A stretch of DNA of 64,000 nt from Salinicola corii (GTDB taxonomy: Bacteria > Pseudomonadota > Gammaproteobacteria > Pseudomonadales > Halomonadaceae). The stretch covers positions 789,902 through 853,901 of the forward strand of contig NZ_VTPX01000001.1 in assembly GCF_008298015.1 (NCBI RefSeq). Reading direction: 5' to 3'. Shown here piece after piece: positions 18,504-26,722 of the stretch. Every line of letters starts with the position of its first letter. Position 1 is the first letter of the stretch. The position numbers and the translations under genes were made by a program. Below the pieces are notes generated by a model. That model worked only from the letters and a program-made list of their open reading frames with translations. It searched no databases and was not told the origin of the DNA.

Positions 18504-19748
18504 CTAAATTGCGGAACCCATCTGGAAAATGGGCAGATACATCGACACGACCAGCCCGCCCACCATGGTGCCCAGCACCACCAGAATGAAAGGTTCCAGC
18601 AGCGACGTCAGCGCGTCGACCTGATTGTCGACCTCTTCCTCGTAGAACTCCGCCACCTTGTCGAGCATGGTGTCCAGCTCGCCGGCTTCCTCGCCGATAC
18701 TCACCATCTGGACCGCCATGAGTGGGAAGACGTTGGTACGACGCATGGCGAAGTTAAGCTGCTGCCCCGTTCCCACGTCTTCGCGAATACTGGCGATGGC
18801 GCGCTGATGAACGCGATTGGCGGTGGCCCCGGCGGCGGTGTCCAGTGCTTCTACCAACGGAATGCCGGCGTTGAACGTGGTCGCCAGGGTGCGCGAGAAG
18901 CGCGCGATCGATCCTTTGTCGACGATATTACCGAGCACCGGCAGCTTGAGCATCAGTTGGTGGGCGCGATAGGCGAAGGCGGGTGATCGCGTCATGGCTT
19001 GGCGCAGGCCGCAAACGAGCGCTGCCGCGCCGAGAATGGCTTGCCACCAGTAGGCCTGGGTCAATTCAGACAGATGCACGGTGAATTGGGTGAACGCCGG
19101 TAGCTCGGCGCCGAAGCCCCGAAACAGTCTTTCGAATTGTGGGACGACCTCCACCAGCAGCAGTGCGGTAACGCCGATACCGACCAGGATGACCGCGCTC
19201 GGGTAGTAGAGCGCCTTCTTGACCCGACCCTTGAGCGTTTCGGTCTTCTCGCGATAATTGGCCACCCGCTCGAGCATCTTGTCCAAGGCACCCGACTGCT
19301 CGCCGGCGGCGACCATGTTGACGAACATGCGATCAAAGCGGGAAGGATGCGTGGCCAAGGCCTCCGAAAAACTGGAGCCGGCGCTGATGTCGTTGGCCAG
19401 CGTCTCCACCAGGTTTCGCATCGCGGGATTCTTGAGCGTCTCGGCAACGGCCTTGCAGCCTTGGAGCAGCGGTACGCCGGCCCGGATCATGGTCGCCAGT
19501 TGCCGGGAGAAAAGCGTGATGTCACGGCCCTTGATTCGCCCCAGTCCGAGCATTCCGGTCTTGCGGGTGATGCGCTTGACGATGATCTTCTGACGCGTCA
19601 GCTCCTTGCGGACCTCGTCGATATCGCCGGCGATGAGCTCGCCGGAGACAGCCTCCCCACGCAGGTTCTTGCCGCGCCACTGCCAGCGGTGCATCACCAT
19701 GCGGCGGGGCGCCTTGGGGGGCTTGGCTGGATTGCGGGGTGTCGCCAT
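18504..19748 (-). CDS. pilC: PilC, type IV pilus inner-membrane platform protein
   Basis: PilC is the polytopic platform with which the PilB ATPase works. The 414-residue protein has two GspF-type repeats: LFSRQLATMIRAGVPLLQGC (about 80-99) and RFSRTLATTFNAGIPLVEAL in the second half, each followed by GEQSG/GEEAGEL-type motifs and hydrophobic segments. The start at 19748 has CAGGA 7 bp upstream, inside the second copy of a 16-bp repeat. It follows pilB by 48 bp. Confidence 0.94.
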   Translation of the reverse strand: MATPRNPAKPPKAPRRMVMHRWQWRGKNLRGEAVSGELIAGDIDEVRKELTRQKIIVKRITRKTGMLGLGRIKGRDITLFSRQLATMIRAGVPLLQGCKAVAETLKNPAMRNLVETLANDISAGSSFSEALATHPSRFDRMFVNMVAAGEQSGALDKMLERVANYREKTETLKGRVKKALYYPSAVILVGIGVTALLLVEVVPQFERLFRGFGAELPAFTQFTVHLSELTQAYWWQAILGAAALVCGLRQAMTRSPAFAYRAHQLMLKLPVLGNIVDKGSIARFSRTLATTFNAGIPLVEALDTAAGATANRVHQRAIASIREDVGTGQQLNFAMRRTNVFPLMAVQMVSIGEEAGELDTMLDKVAEFYEEEVDNQVDALTSLLEPFILVVLGTMVGGLVVSMYLPIFQMGSAI

Positions 19749-19755
19749 GATCGCA

Positions 19756-19791
19756 TCCTGTTTAGTAAGTCACCGTCCTGTTTAGTAAGTC
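19756..19791 (-). repeat. Tandem 16-bp direct repeat in the pilB-pilC gap
   Basis: TCCTGTTTAGTAAGTC occurs twice (19756-19771 and 19776-19791), period 20 bp. Read on the coding strand each copy ends in CAGGA; the copy nearer pilC supplies its ribosome-binding site. A small duplication. Confidence 0.85.
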
Positions 19792-19796
19792 GCGTG

Positions 19797-21524
19797 TCAG
19801 TCGGTCGTCACGCGGTTGATCTCTTCGAGGCTGGTCAAGCCCTGAAGCACCTTGTCGAGTCCGCTCTGGCGCAACCCCCCATAGCCAGCGTTCCGCGCTG
19901 CGTGGGCCAGCTCAAGCGCGTGGCTGTCCGCCATGATCATCTGGCTCATCGCCTCGTTGACCGGTACGACTTCGTAGATCCCGATACGCCCCTTGTAGCC
20001 CAGCGTGCAGTGGTCGCATCCCACCGCGCGATAGAGCGTGGCGCCTGCCAACCTTTCGATGGAGACGCCCTCCTGGCGCAGCACCTCGGCGGGAATCTCC
20101 GCCGGTGCCTTGCAGCGCGGGCACAGCAGTCGCGCCAGGCGCTGGGCGATGATCAGAGACACCGAACTGGCGATGTTGAAGCTGGCGACGCCCATGTTGC
20201 GCAGGCGGGTCAGCGTCTCGGCGGCCGAGTTGGTATGTAGGGTCGAGAGCACCAGGTGGCCGGTCTGGGCAGCCTTGATCGCGATCTCCGCGGTCTCCAG
20301 GTCGCGGATCTCACCGACCATCACCACGTCCGGGTCCTGGCGCAGGAAGGCGCGTAATGCGCTGGCGAAATCGAGGCCGATACGCGGCTGCACGTTGACC
20401 TGATTGACACCGGGAACCTTGAGCTCCACCGGGTCTTCCGCGGTCGAGATGTTGCGCTCCTCGGTATTGAGCAGATGGATACCGGTGTAGAGCGTCACCG
20501 TCTTGCCGCTACCGGTGGGGCCGGTGACCAGGATCATGCCCTGGGGCTCGGCCAGAGCGGTCTCGAATAGCCGACGCTGATCGGGGGCGAAGCCCAGCGC
20601 GTCGATGCCGAAGCTGGCGGTCTCGGCATCCAGCAGACGCAGCACGACTTTTTCGCCGAAAACGGTGGGCAACGTGTTGACGCGGAAGTCCATGGTGCGC
20701 TTGGCATCCAGGCGGATCTTCATCGCACCATCCTGGGGCAGGCGGCGTTCGGAAATATCCAGGCGCGCCATCACCTTGAGCCTGGCCGCCAGGCGGGTGC
20801 GCAGGTTGAGCGGCGGCCGGGCGATCTCGATCAGCATGCCGTCGACCCGAAAACGGATCCGGTAGCTGGACTCGTAGGGCTCGAAGTGGATATCGGACGC
20901 GCCGCGATGGATGGCGTCGCGCAGGATCTTGTTGACGAAGCGGACCACCGGCTCGTCGTCGTCGCCGCCCCTGTCGAAGGCAGCGGCCTCGTTCTCCAGA
21001 TCGGCTTCACCGGTATCCAGCGTCAGTGCCTCGCTGGCTTCACCCAGCGCTTCCAGCATGCCGGAGGTCTCCTGGTGCTGATAGCGCTTGGTCAGCGCGC
21101 GTTCCAACTGATCGAACGGCACCAGCACGCCTTCGATCGCGAGCCCGGTGGTGAATTGCAACTCGTCCAGTCCGGCCAACGTGGCGGGAAACGCCACCGC
21201 CACGGTCAGTCGGCGCTCGTCGCGGGCCAGCGGCAGTACCTGAAAGCGGCGCATGACCTTGTCCGCCACCGGCTCGACGACGGGTAGCTGATCCCAGTCG
21301 ACCTGCGTCAGGTCCAGGAACGGCAAGCCGTACTCGCGGGCTGCCAGCACACCGGCCTGGCGGGCATCGATCCTGCCTTCTCTCACCAGGAATTCCAGCA
21401 GCGTCAACTGCTTCTCGGCGGCTTCGCGGAACGCCTGCTCGCAAGCCTCCGCGCTGATCAGCCCCTGCTCGACGAAGCGCTGGGCGAGTGCGCTTGGCGC
21501 GCGGGATGGCATGGCTTCCGGCAT
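19797..21524 (-). CDS. pilB: PilB, type IV pilus extension ATPase
   Basis: PilB is the hexameric secretion-type ATPase that drives pilus assembly. The 575-residue product has the N-terminal MshEN-like domain, then the ATPase core: Walker A GPTGSGKT at about 335-342, the Asp box [14 protein letters not shown], Walker [13 protein letters not shown], the His box [14 protein letters not shown], and the tetra-Cys zinc motif CPRC...CDHC near residue 460-500. The start at 21524 is the first Met after a G-rich stretch. It is transcribed divergently from pilA. Confidence 0.95.
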   Translation of the reverse strand: MPEAMPSRAPSALAQRFVEQGLISAEACEQAFREAAEKQLTLLEFLVREGRIDARQAGVLAAREYGLPFLDLTQVDWDQLPVVEPVADKVMRRFQVLPLARDERRLTVAVAFPATLAGLDELQFTTGLAIEGVLVPFDQLERALTKRYQHQETSGMLEALGEASEALTLDTGEADLENEAAAFDRGGDDDEPVVRFVNKILRDAIHRGASDIHFEPYESSYRIRFRVDGMLIEIARPPLNLRTRLAARLKVMARLDISERRLPQDGAMKIRLDAKRTMDFRVNTLPTVFGEKVVLRLLDAETASFGIDALGFAPDQRRLFETALAEPQGMILVTGPTGSGKTVTLYTGIHLLNTEERNISTAEDPVELKVPGVNQVNVQPRIGLDFASALRAFLRQDPDVVMVGEIRDLETAEIAIKAAQTGHLVLSTLHTNSAAETLTRLRNMGVASFNIASSVSLIIAQRLARLLCPRCKAPAEIPAEVLRQEGVSIERLAGATLYRAVGCDHCTLGYKGRIGIYEVVPVNEAMSQMIMADSHALELAHAARNAGYGGLRQSGLDKVLQGLTSLEEINRVTTD

Positions 21525-21891
21525 GAAAAGGCGCCCCCTGGATGACGACGTGAGCAGTGGAATCGAACGGCCAGCAAGTGGTTGGACGATCGACGATGAC
21601 CGGCAATGTGGGGACCCTGAGGAGCGGGATTCATTGTCGGCATGGCTTGGCTATCGGCGAACCGCCGTTTTTCTTTAAGTATTCTTCGTGGACTGCCGAT
21701 AAGCTGACTGTATTGTCACAAAAAGTAACCTTGTGTATCTTTGCGTGCATGCTGCGGGTAGCCGCGGGCGAGGCCATGAAAGGCCCGGGACTGGAAATCG
21801 GCAGCGAGCGGTATGCAAGGCAAGGGGACGTCCGGCGGGCGGCGCGAATGGCGCTAATCCCAACGGTTCAACATTGGCAAGGCAGGAAACC
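21525..21891. other. Divergent pilB/pilA intergenic region
   Basis: About 367 bp without a supported gene. An AT-rich patch at about 21660-21745 holds the best promoter candidate for pilA; the remainder is ordinary high-GC sequence. I looked for the sigma-54 element (TGGCAC-N5-TTGC) that drives pilA in Pseudomonas and did not find a convincing one. Confidence 0.6.
21713..21741 (+). promoter_or_regulatory. Candidate sigma-70 promoter for pilA
   Basis: TTGTCA (21713-21718, five of six consensus bases) and TATCTT (21736-21741, four of six) are spaced 17 bp apart. This would leave a leader of about 145 nt before pilA. Confidence 0.4.
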
Positions 21892-22386
21892 ATGATGCAG
21901 CAGAACCCGAAAACACCCACCCGCCGGCAGGGCGGCTTCACCCTGATCGAACTCATGATCGTTGTCGCGATCATCGGCATCCTCGCCGCCATCGCGATCC
22001 CCCAGTATCAAGATTATGTCGCGAGATCCCAGGCTACGAGCGCGCTGGCGAGTATACGCGGTGTACAGACGGCCGCTGAAGAGGCTGTCATACGGGGGCG
22101 TAAACCGGTGCTGTCTGACAAAGGTGACACGGATGCTACAGACGAGGTTGACGTGGGGATTCGTTCCGATTCTTTAGATTTGGGAACCATCTCTCTTGAT
22201 GCACCTGCAGACATGGCTAATGGAACTTACAATCTCGAAATGACTTTTGATCGTCAAGCCAACCCAGGGCTGAGTGCTACTAGCAAGAATAAGCTAGGTC
22301 TGTATCGCGACAAGGATGGGCGTTGGGAGTGCAAGGGCACGATCCCAGAGAAATTTCTGCCTCAAAATTGTAAGGAATCGTCTTAA
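21892..22386 (+). CDS. pilA: PilA, type IV pilin (major subunit)
   Basis: The product (164 residues from 21892; 163 from the adjacent ATG at 21895, which has better spacing to AGGA at 21884-21887) begins with a short basic leader, then the class III cleavage site G|FTLIEL and the hydrophobic helix [20 protein letters not shown]. Glu5 of the mature pilin is present. The C-terminus has a Cys pair (WECKGT...PQNCKE) that would close the usual disulfide loop. From about 22080 on, base composition and codon use are visibly AT-richer than in neighbouring genes, as is common for variable pilin regions. PilD and PilB-PilC next door would process and assemble it. Confidence 0.95.
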   Translation: MMQQNPKTPTRRQGGFTLIELMIVVAIIGILAAIAIPQYQDYVARSQATSALASIRGVQTAAEEAVIRGRKPVLSDKGDTDATDEVDVGIRSDSLDLGTISLDAPADMANGTYNLEMTFDRQANPGLSATSKNKLGLYRDKDGRWECKGTIPEKFLPQNCKESS

Positions 22387-22398
22387 TCTTGGCCATGT

Positions 22399-22427
22399 AG
22401 GCCGGCTTCGCCGGCCTTGCTTTTTCT
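22399..22427 (+). terminator. Rho-independent terminator after pilA
   Basis: AGGCCGGC (22399-22406) pairs with GCCGGCCT (22410-22417) around TTC, followed by TGCTTTTTCTT. It lies 13 bp after the pilA stop. Confidence 0.85.
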
Positions 22428-22457
22428 TCCCTCTTCAAACTTCCAGCTTCTCCCACT

Positions 22458-22742
22458 TCAGTAAAGCGCCTTCTCCTCCCCCACGACCTCTCGCAATACC
22501 TCCAGAAACAGCCGGTCCGCCTCCGAGTGCTCGCTCGGGTCTTCCGGGATGTGCACGCTGGTCGTATCCGAAATCTCGTTGGCGATGGTCGCCCAGGCCT
22601 TGGGGTCGTTGCTGCCATCCGAGTGACGCTTGGCGATGTCCAGCGAATTCTCGAGAATGCCGGGTTCCTGCAGCAGCTTCTTGATGAAGGCGCGCAGCTC
22701 CTGGATGACGCGGTTTTTCTGCATTTCCGAGGCGGAACTCAT
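22458..22742 (-). CDS. Conserved-looking small protein of unknown function
   Basis: A 94-residue, soluble, mainly helical protein with an N-terminal basic helix (KNRVIQELRAFIKKLLQEPG), a central DGSNDPKAWATIANEISD segment and an acidic C-terminal helix. Amino-acid use is protein-like and it has no close competitor on the other strand, so I take it as real. I do not recognise a family. It is convergent with pilA and divergent from trkH. Confidence 0.6.
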   Translation of the reverse strand: MSSASEMQKNRVIQELRAFIKKLLQEPGILENSLDIAKRHSDGSNDPKAWATIANEISDTTSVHIPEDPSEHSEADRLFLEVLREVVGEEKALY

Positions 22743-23094
22743 GGATGAATCTCCTTGGGTGGGCGGCGAGGGCGTGTCCGGGCTCGGCGTGCCGCCAAGC
22801 CTTCGTGCTCAGGCGTTTTGATGGCGCCACCATAGCATATCTCGCACCATCGCTAGCGCGCAGGGCTTGCCGAGCAAGGACGATGAACCACTCTGCCCTG
22901 AGTGGTTCCTGGTGATGGCTCGTGGAACCACGGGCGTATGCGGATAAAGCCGCATCATCCAGGAGAAAAGCGGGCAAAGCCGTGTCTTGCGCCTCGCGAT
23001 GGCCTATCATCGCTGCGATTTACTCGCCGCGATGGGGGGAGGTCTCCATCGGGCGGAGGGGTCGGACTCGAGTGGACGGAACCGGGAGGAAGTC
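22743..23094. other. Intergenic region upstream of trkH with two inverted repeats
   Basis: About 352 bp without a supported gene. It contains a perfect 9-bp inverted repeat, GAACCACTC/GAGTGGTTC (22885-22893 and 22900-22908, 6-base loop), and just downstream CGTGG-AA-CCACG (22921-22932). These may be regulatory structures for trkH; no clear promoter was found. Near the end, GGGAGG at 23084-23089 is the trkH ribosome-binding site. Confidence 0.55.
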
Positions 23095-24546
23095 TTGCGA
23101 GACGCCAAGCCGATTTTCAAGATTCTGGCGCTGCTGTTGATCGTTTTGGCGCTGTTCATGTTGCCGCCGGTGATTCTGTTGGGGCTCGAGAACGATCCCG
23201 ACCTGTGGGCGTTTCTCAAGTCGATGGCGGTTGTCGCGGTGGTCTCGGGTTCGCTGCTGGCCTGGACGTGGCAGACGGCGGTCGAGCTGAAGACGCGACA
23301 CATGTTCATCCTGACCACCTCGAGCTGGGCGGTGATCAGCGCCTTTGCCAGCCTGCCGCTGGTGCTGGGGGCGCCGCAATTGTCGTTCACCGATGCGGTG
23401 TTCGAGTCGGTTTCCGCCATCACCACCACCGGATCCACCGTGCTCTCCGGCATCGATAATCTGTCCGACGGTCTCAAGCTGTGGCGCGGACTGATGCAGT
23501 GGCTGGGCGGGATCGGGATCATCGTGATGGCGATCGCGATTCTGCCGTTCCTGAAGGTCGGAGGCATGCGCCTGTTCCAGACGGAGTCCTCCGACTGGTC
23601 GGACAAGGTGCTGCCTCGGGCCGGCGGTATCGCCAAGGCGTCGACGATCATCTATCTCGGACTCACGCTGGCGGCGATCCTGAGCTATCGCCTGGCGGGC
23701 ATGGGCACGCTGGACGCCATCGTCCATGCCATGAGTTCGGTCTCCACCGGTGGCTTCGCCAACTACGACGCCTCTTTCGGCATCTACCACGATCGCCCAC
23801 TGATCCTGTGGCTGGGCTGTCTGTACATGCTGGGTGGGGCGTTGCCGTTCGTGCTCTACATCAGGCTGCTGCGCGACAGTCGCGGCGCGCTGTGGCAGGA
23901 CCAGCAGGTGCGGGGGCTCGTCGGTCTGCTGTTCGTGGTGATCGCGACGCTGACGCTCTATCGGATCCTGGCCTTTTCCGATGAGCCCTTTCAGGCACTG
24001 ACGGATGTCGCTTTCAATGTGATCTCGGTGGTGACGACCACCGGCTACGCCAGCGCCGACTACACCCAGTGGGGGCCGCTGGCGGTCACCACGTTCTTTT
24101 TCATCACCTTCGTCGGTGGTTGCAGCGGGTCGACCAGCGGTGGCATGAAGATCTTCCGGTTCCAGATCGGAGGGCTACTGCTGGCCAACCAGTTGCGTTA
24201 TCTGGTGCATCCCAGTGGCGTGTTCGCCCAGCGCTACAACGGCCGGCCGCTCAACGACGAGGTCGTGCGCGCGGTCATCGCCTTCTCGTTCTTCTTCTTT
24301 CTCACCGTGGCGGTACTGGCGCTGGCGCTGGCCGCGCTGGGACTCGACATGGTGACCGCGATCACCGGGGCGGCCACCGCCCTGGCTAATGTCGGGCCGG
24401 GGCTGGGGAGCACCATCGGGCCCGCCGGCAACTTCGCCTCGCTGCCGGATGCCGCCAAATGGCTACTTTCCCTCGGCATGCTGATGGGGCGCCTCGAGAT
24501 CCTCACGGTGCTGGTGCTGATGACGCCGTTCTTCTGGCGCAAGTAG
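23095..24546 (+). CDS. trkH: TrkH-type potassium uptake channel subunit (TTG start)
   Basis: This inner-membrane K+ transporter subunit carries four pore-loop repeats with the selectivity-filter glycines: TTTGST, SVSTGGFANY, TTTGYASAD and LANVGPGLGS. SGGMKIFRFQ and about ten hydrophobic segments also fit TrkH. I chose the TTG at 23095 since GGGAGG lies 5 bp upstream and the resulting 483 residues equal the E. coli TrkH length; the longer frame from 22987 adds unconserved sequence. It would need a TrkA regulatory subunit, not found in the window. In halophiles K+ uptake is central to osmotic adjustment. Confidence 0.93.
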   Translation: MRDAKPIFKILALLLIVLALFMLPPVILLGLENDPDLWAFLKSMAVVAVVSGSLLAWTWQTAVELKTRHMFILTTSSWAVISAFASLPLVLGAPQLSFTDAVFESVSAITTTGSTVLSGIDNLSDGLKLWRGLMQWLGGIGIIVMAIAILPFLKVGGMRLFQTESSDWSDKVLPRAGGIAKASTIIYLGLTLAAILSYRLAGMGTLDAIVHAMSSVSTGGFANYDASFGIYHDRPLILWLGCLYMLGGALPFVLYIRLLRDSRGALWQDQQVRGLVGLLFVVIATLTLYRILAFSDEPFQALTDVAFNVISVVTTTGYASADYTQWGPLAVTTFFFITFVGGCSGSTSGGMKIFRFQIGGLLLANQLRYLVHPSGVFAQRYNGRPLNDEVVRAVIAFSFFFFLTVAVLALALAALGLDMVTAITGAATALANVGPGLGSTIGPAGNFASLPDAAKWLLSLGMLMGRLEILTVLVLMTPFFWRK

Positions 24547-24561
24547 CGGTATGGCGGGATG

Positions 24562-25233
24562 TCATCCGCTTCGCCGGTCGGTCGGGGTAAAGCGACGCTT
24601 TAGGCGTGGCAGCAGCCGGCGCTTCCACGTGCGCTGCAGGCTCGTCATCCAGGCCGGCTTGCGCCGCAGCCGTGCTTCCCGCGGTGTCAGCGCCTCGCCG
24701 GTCAGGCGGGTCTTGAACTTGAGTCCGCCGGCAATATCGCTGCGCTGCAGGGGGCGAAGCAGAAACCGGAGTAATCGTCCGCCGGGCAGGTAGAGCGCCG
24801 AAGCGAAATCGATCAGCACCACGCGACCGCGGCTCATGATGATGTTGGAGCCGGGCACGTACTCCAGCAGCAGCGCGAGCTTGCCGGCCTGGCCGATCAC
24901 GTTGGGCGCGTGCGGCCAGTGACGTAGATGTTCCAGGATATGTGCTTCATGCCGCAGCAGCAGGCGCGCCGGGATAGCCATCCAGCTATCCGCATAGCGA
25001 CCGTAATCCTTGCGGATTACCGGTCGGCCCGCGTGAAGGTCGAGATAGACATCGGCCTTGAGCAACCCGACGCCCTGCTGAAGGGTCGTTGGCGTGATCG
25101 GCGGCGCCGTTGGGAGCGTAGGCGATGGCGCGTGAGTTTCCGGCGGGGGCGCCTGCGGCGGCTGGATGGACGAATCGGCAGCGCCGGGTGCCGTGGCCGG
25201 CGGCACGGTAGCGGGGTCGATAGAAGCATTCAT
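24562..25233 (-). CDS. Kinase-like protein apparently lacking the catalytic loop
   Basis: The 223-residue product starts with a Pro/Ala-rich tail (about 1-50) and then resembles small lipopolysaccharide/RIO-type kinases: VIRKDYGRY with a candidate ATP lysine (Lys74), RHEAHIL with the partner Glu96, and a hinge LLLEYVPG (121-128). It continues almost immediately with SNIIMSRGRVVLIDFASAL (129-147), which looks like the end of a catalytic loop and the DFG-like metal site. The roughly 45-50 residues that normally hold the HGD-type catalytic motif are missing, as if by an in-frame deletion near 24845-24855. The C-terminus is very basic. Either a degenerate gene or a pseudokinase; convergent with trkH (15 bp apart). 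Confidence 0.6.
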   Translation of the reverse strand: MNASIDPATVPPATAPGAADSSIQPPQAPPPETHAPSPTLPTAPPITPTTLQQGVGLLKADVYLDLHAGRPVIRKDYGRYADSWMAIPARLLLRHEAHILEHLRHWPHAPNVIGQAGKLALLLEYVPGSNIIMSRGRVVLIDFASALYLPGGRLLRFLLRPLQRSDIAGGLKFKTRLTGEALTPREARLRRKPAWMTSLQRTWKRRLLPRLKRRFTPTDRRSG

Positions 25234-25480
25234 GGGTCGAGAATATGAATACGCTAATTAGCTGGCTAATTTTAAGTGTATTTTAAGGAAATTCTATCGC
25301 TCGCGCCAGCGATCGGTTGGTATTGGAGGAAACCATGCCGTCAACAGGAGAAGGGCGAGTTGACGAGAGGCGGCGGGGGCAAGCTGCCTTCGGTTCGGGA
25401 ATCGCCATCGGCGGATGGCGGCAGTGAAGGATGGATGGTCCCGGACGATGCCGGGACGATGTGACGTTGGCGCCAGCGTC
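25234..25480. other. Intergenic region, partly AT-rich
   Basis: No gene supported. A palindrome GCTAATTAGC (25253-25262) followed by another GCTAAT sits in an AT-rich patch just upstream of the kinase-like gene and could include its promoter or operator. A 62-codon plus-strand frame here does not look like protein. Confidence 0.45.
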
Positions 25481-26722
25481 TCAGGCGTCGTGACGCTGGG
25501 CCTTGCCGGCCCGATTCAGGATCGGGTTGGCATATTGCAGTAGCCACCAGCGTCTTAGCGGCTCGGGGACGGCTGCCAGCTGGTTTCGGAAGTGCTCGCG
25601 ATCTTCGGGGGTCACGCCGGTCAGATCCACCAGTTCCGGGGCCAACCCGGTTTCGGCCAGGGCGAGCTGATGGCTGGGGAAGGTTGGATAGTTCTCCAGC
25701 ACCTGCCGGTCGATCTCGTCGGCCACCTCATCGGCGGTGCCGAAATCGGCCGACAGTGGCGTCCCGAACACCAGCTTGACCCGGCCCTTGTTGCCGGTGA
25801 TACCGGAGACGATGGAGAAGATGTCCTCGAACTCCACCTTCTTATAGGTGCCATCGGTCTCCTTGGCGTGCAATTCGCGGGCCTTGTTGATTGCACAGGG
25901 GTCGTACTCGTAGCTGATCGATACAGGGACGATCTCGAGCTCGCGTATCGCGCTGCCGATGTTGCTATCGCCTTCTTCAAGACGTCGTGCCATGCAGAGC
26001 ATCTTGACGATGGCGCTATCGGTTCGATCGACGCCGTCCTTGGCCCGCCCTTCGCGCTGAGCCAGCCACACCGAGTGGTTGTCATCGGTGATCGAGTGGC
26101 GAATGTAGCCCGAGAGCGATTGGTAGGCTGCCAGCATCGCCCGCTTGCCTTTGATCGAGCGCGGCACGATGAAACTCTTGTTGAGCCGCATCAGATCGGT
26201 GACGAAGGGCTTCTGCAGCAGATTGTCGCCGATAGCGATGCGGACAGTGTCGTGGCCTGCGAGATAAAGCGCATAGTTGACGAAGGCCGGGTCGAGGGCG
26301 ATATCCCGGTGGTTGCCGATGAACAGGTAGGCCTGACCCGCATCCAGCCGCTCCAGGCCCTCGACATCGAATCCACGAGTCGTGCGGCTGATCATGTGCG
26401 CCATGTAGTCGGCGATGCGCAACTGGAGGTCACGTACGGTAGTGACGCCGCGCATCTCGCGCTGCAGCCGGAAGCTGGCGAGCATCCGCGCCAGCGGCGG
26501 GGCAAGGCGGGCCATCCGTGGCAGGCGGTAGCGAGTGATCGCGTCCAGCAGTTCGCTGTCATGGGCGAGGCGGGCCAGCACGGCCTCGACCTCTTCGTCG
26601 TGGTAGGGGCGAATGTCGGCGAACCGGTCGAGGTCGATCGCTGCCTCGGCGCTGTGTGGGTTGGCGGTCACGCCACCACTGCCGGTTCCGCTATTTTTGT
26701 CGGTATCGGGATGAAGCGTCAT
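25481..26722 (-). CDS. Glycerol-phosphate-type acyltransferase family protein
   Basis: From the ATG at 26722 the protein is 413 residues. The acyltransferase block I is present as FIGNHRDIALDPAFVN (about residues 133-148), with His-Arg-Asp in place of the usual H-x4-D spacing (here H-x5-D); further blocks are KSFIVPRSIKGKRAM, VWLAQREGRAKDGVDRTD (the EGxR-like block) and IVPVSISYEYDPC. This set is typical of PlsC/PlsB-like enzymes. The start overlaps the rdgC stop as ATGA, so the two are translationally coupled. The precise acyl acceptor is not known. Confidence 0.8.
   Translation of the reverse strand: MTLHPDTDKNSGTGSGGVTANPHSAEAAIDLDRFADIRPYHDEEVEAVLARLAHDSELLDAITRYRLPRMARLAPPLARMLASFRLQREMRGVTTVRDLQLRIADYMAHMISRTTRGFDVEGLERLDAGQAYLFIGNHRDIALDPAFVNYALYLAGHDTVRIAIGDNLLQKPFVTDLMRLNKSFIVPRSIKGKRAMLAAYQSLSGYIRHSITDDNHSVWLAQREGRAKDGVDRTDSAIVKMLCMARRLEEGDSNIGSAIRELEIVPVSISYEYDPCAINKARELHAKETDGTYKKVEFEDIFSIVSGITGNKGRVKLVFGTPLSADFGTADEVADEIDRQVLENYPTFPSHQLALAETGLAPELVDLTGVTPEDREHFRNQLAAVPEPLRRWWLLQYANPILNRAGKAQRHDA

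Noticed and set aside
21600..21891. Sigma-54 promoter for pilA
   Set aside because: I searched for GG-N10-GC with the flanking consensus and saw no convincing match; a sigma-70-like pair fits better.
22902..23459. 185-codon plus-strand frame overlapping trkH
   Set aside because: It runs through trkH in a different frame; TrkH pore motifs identify the true frame.
25276..25464. 62-codon plus-strand frame between the kinase-like and acyltransferase genes
   Set aside because: Low-complexity, no ribosome-binding site, no match to known small proteins.
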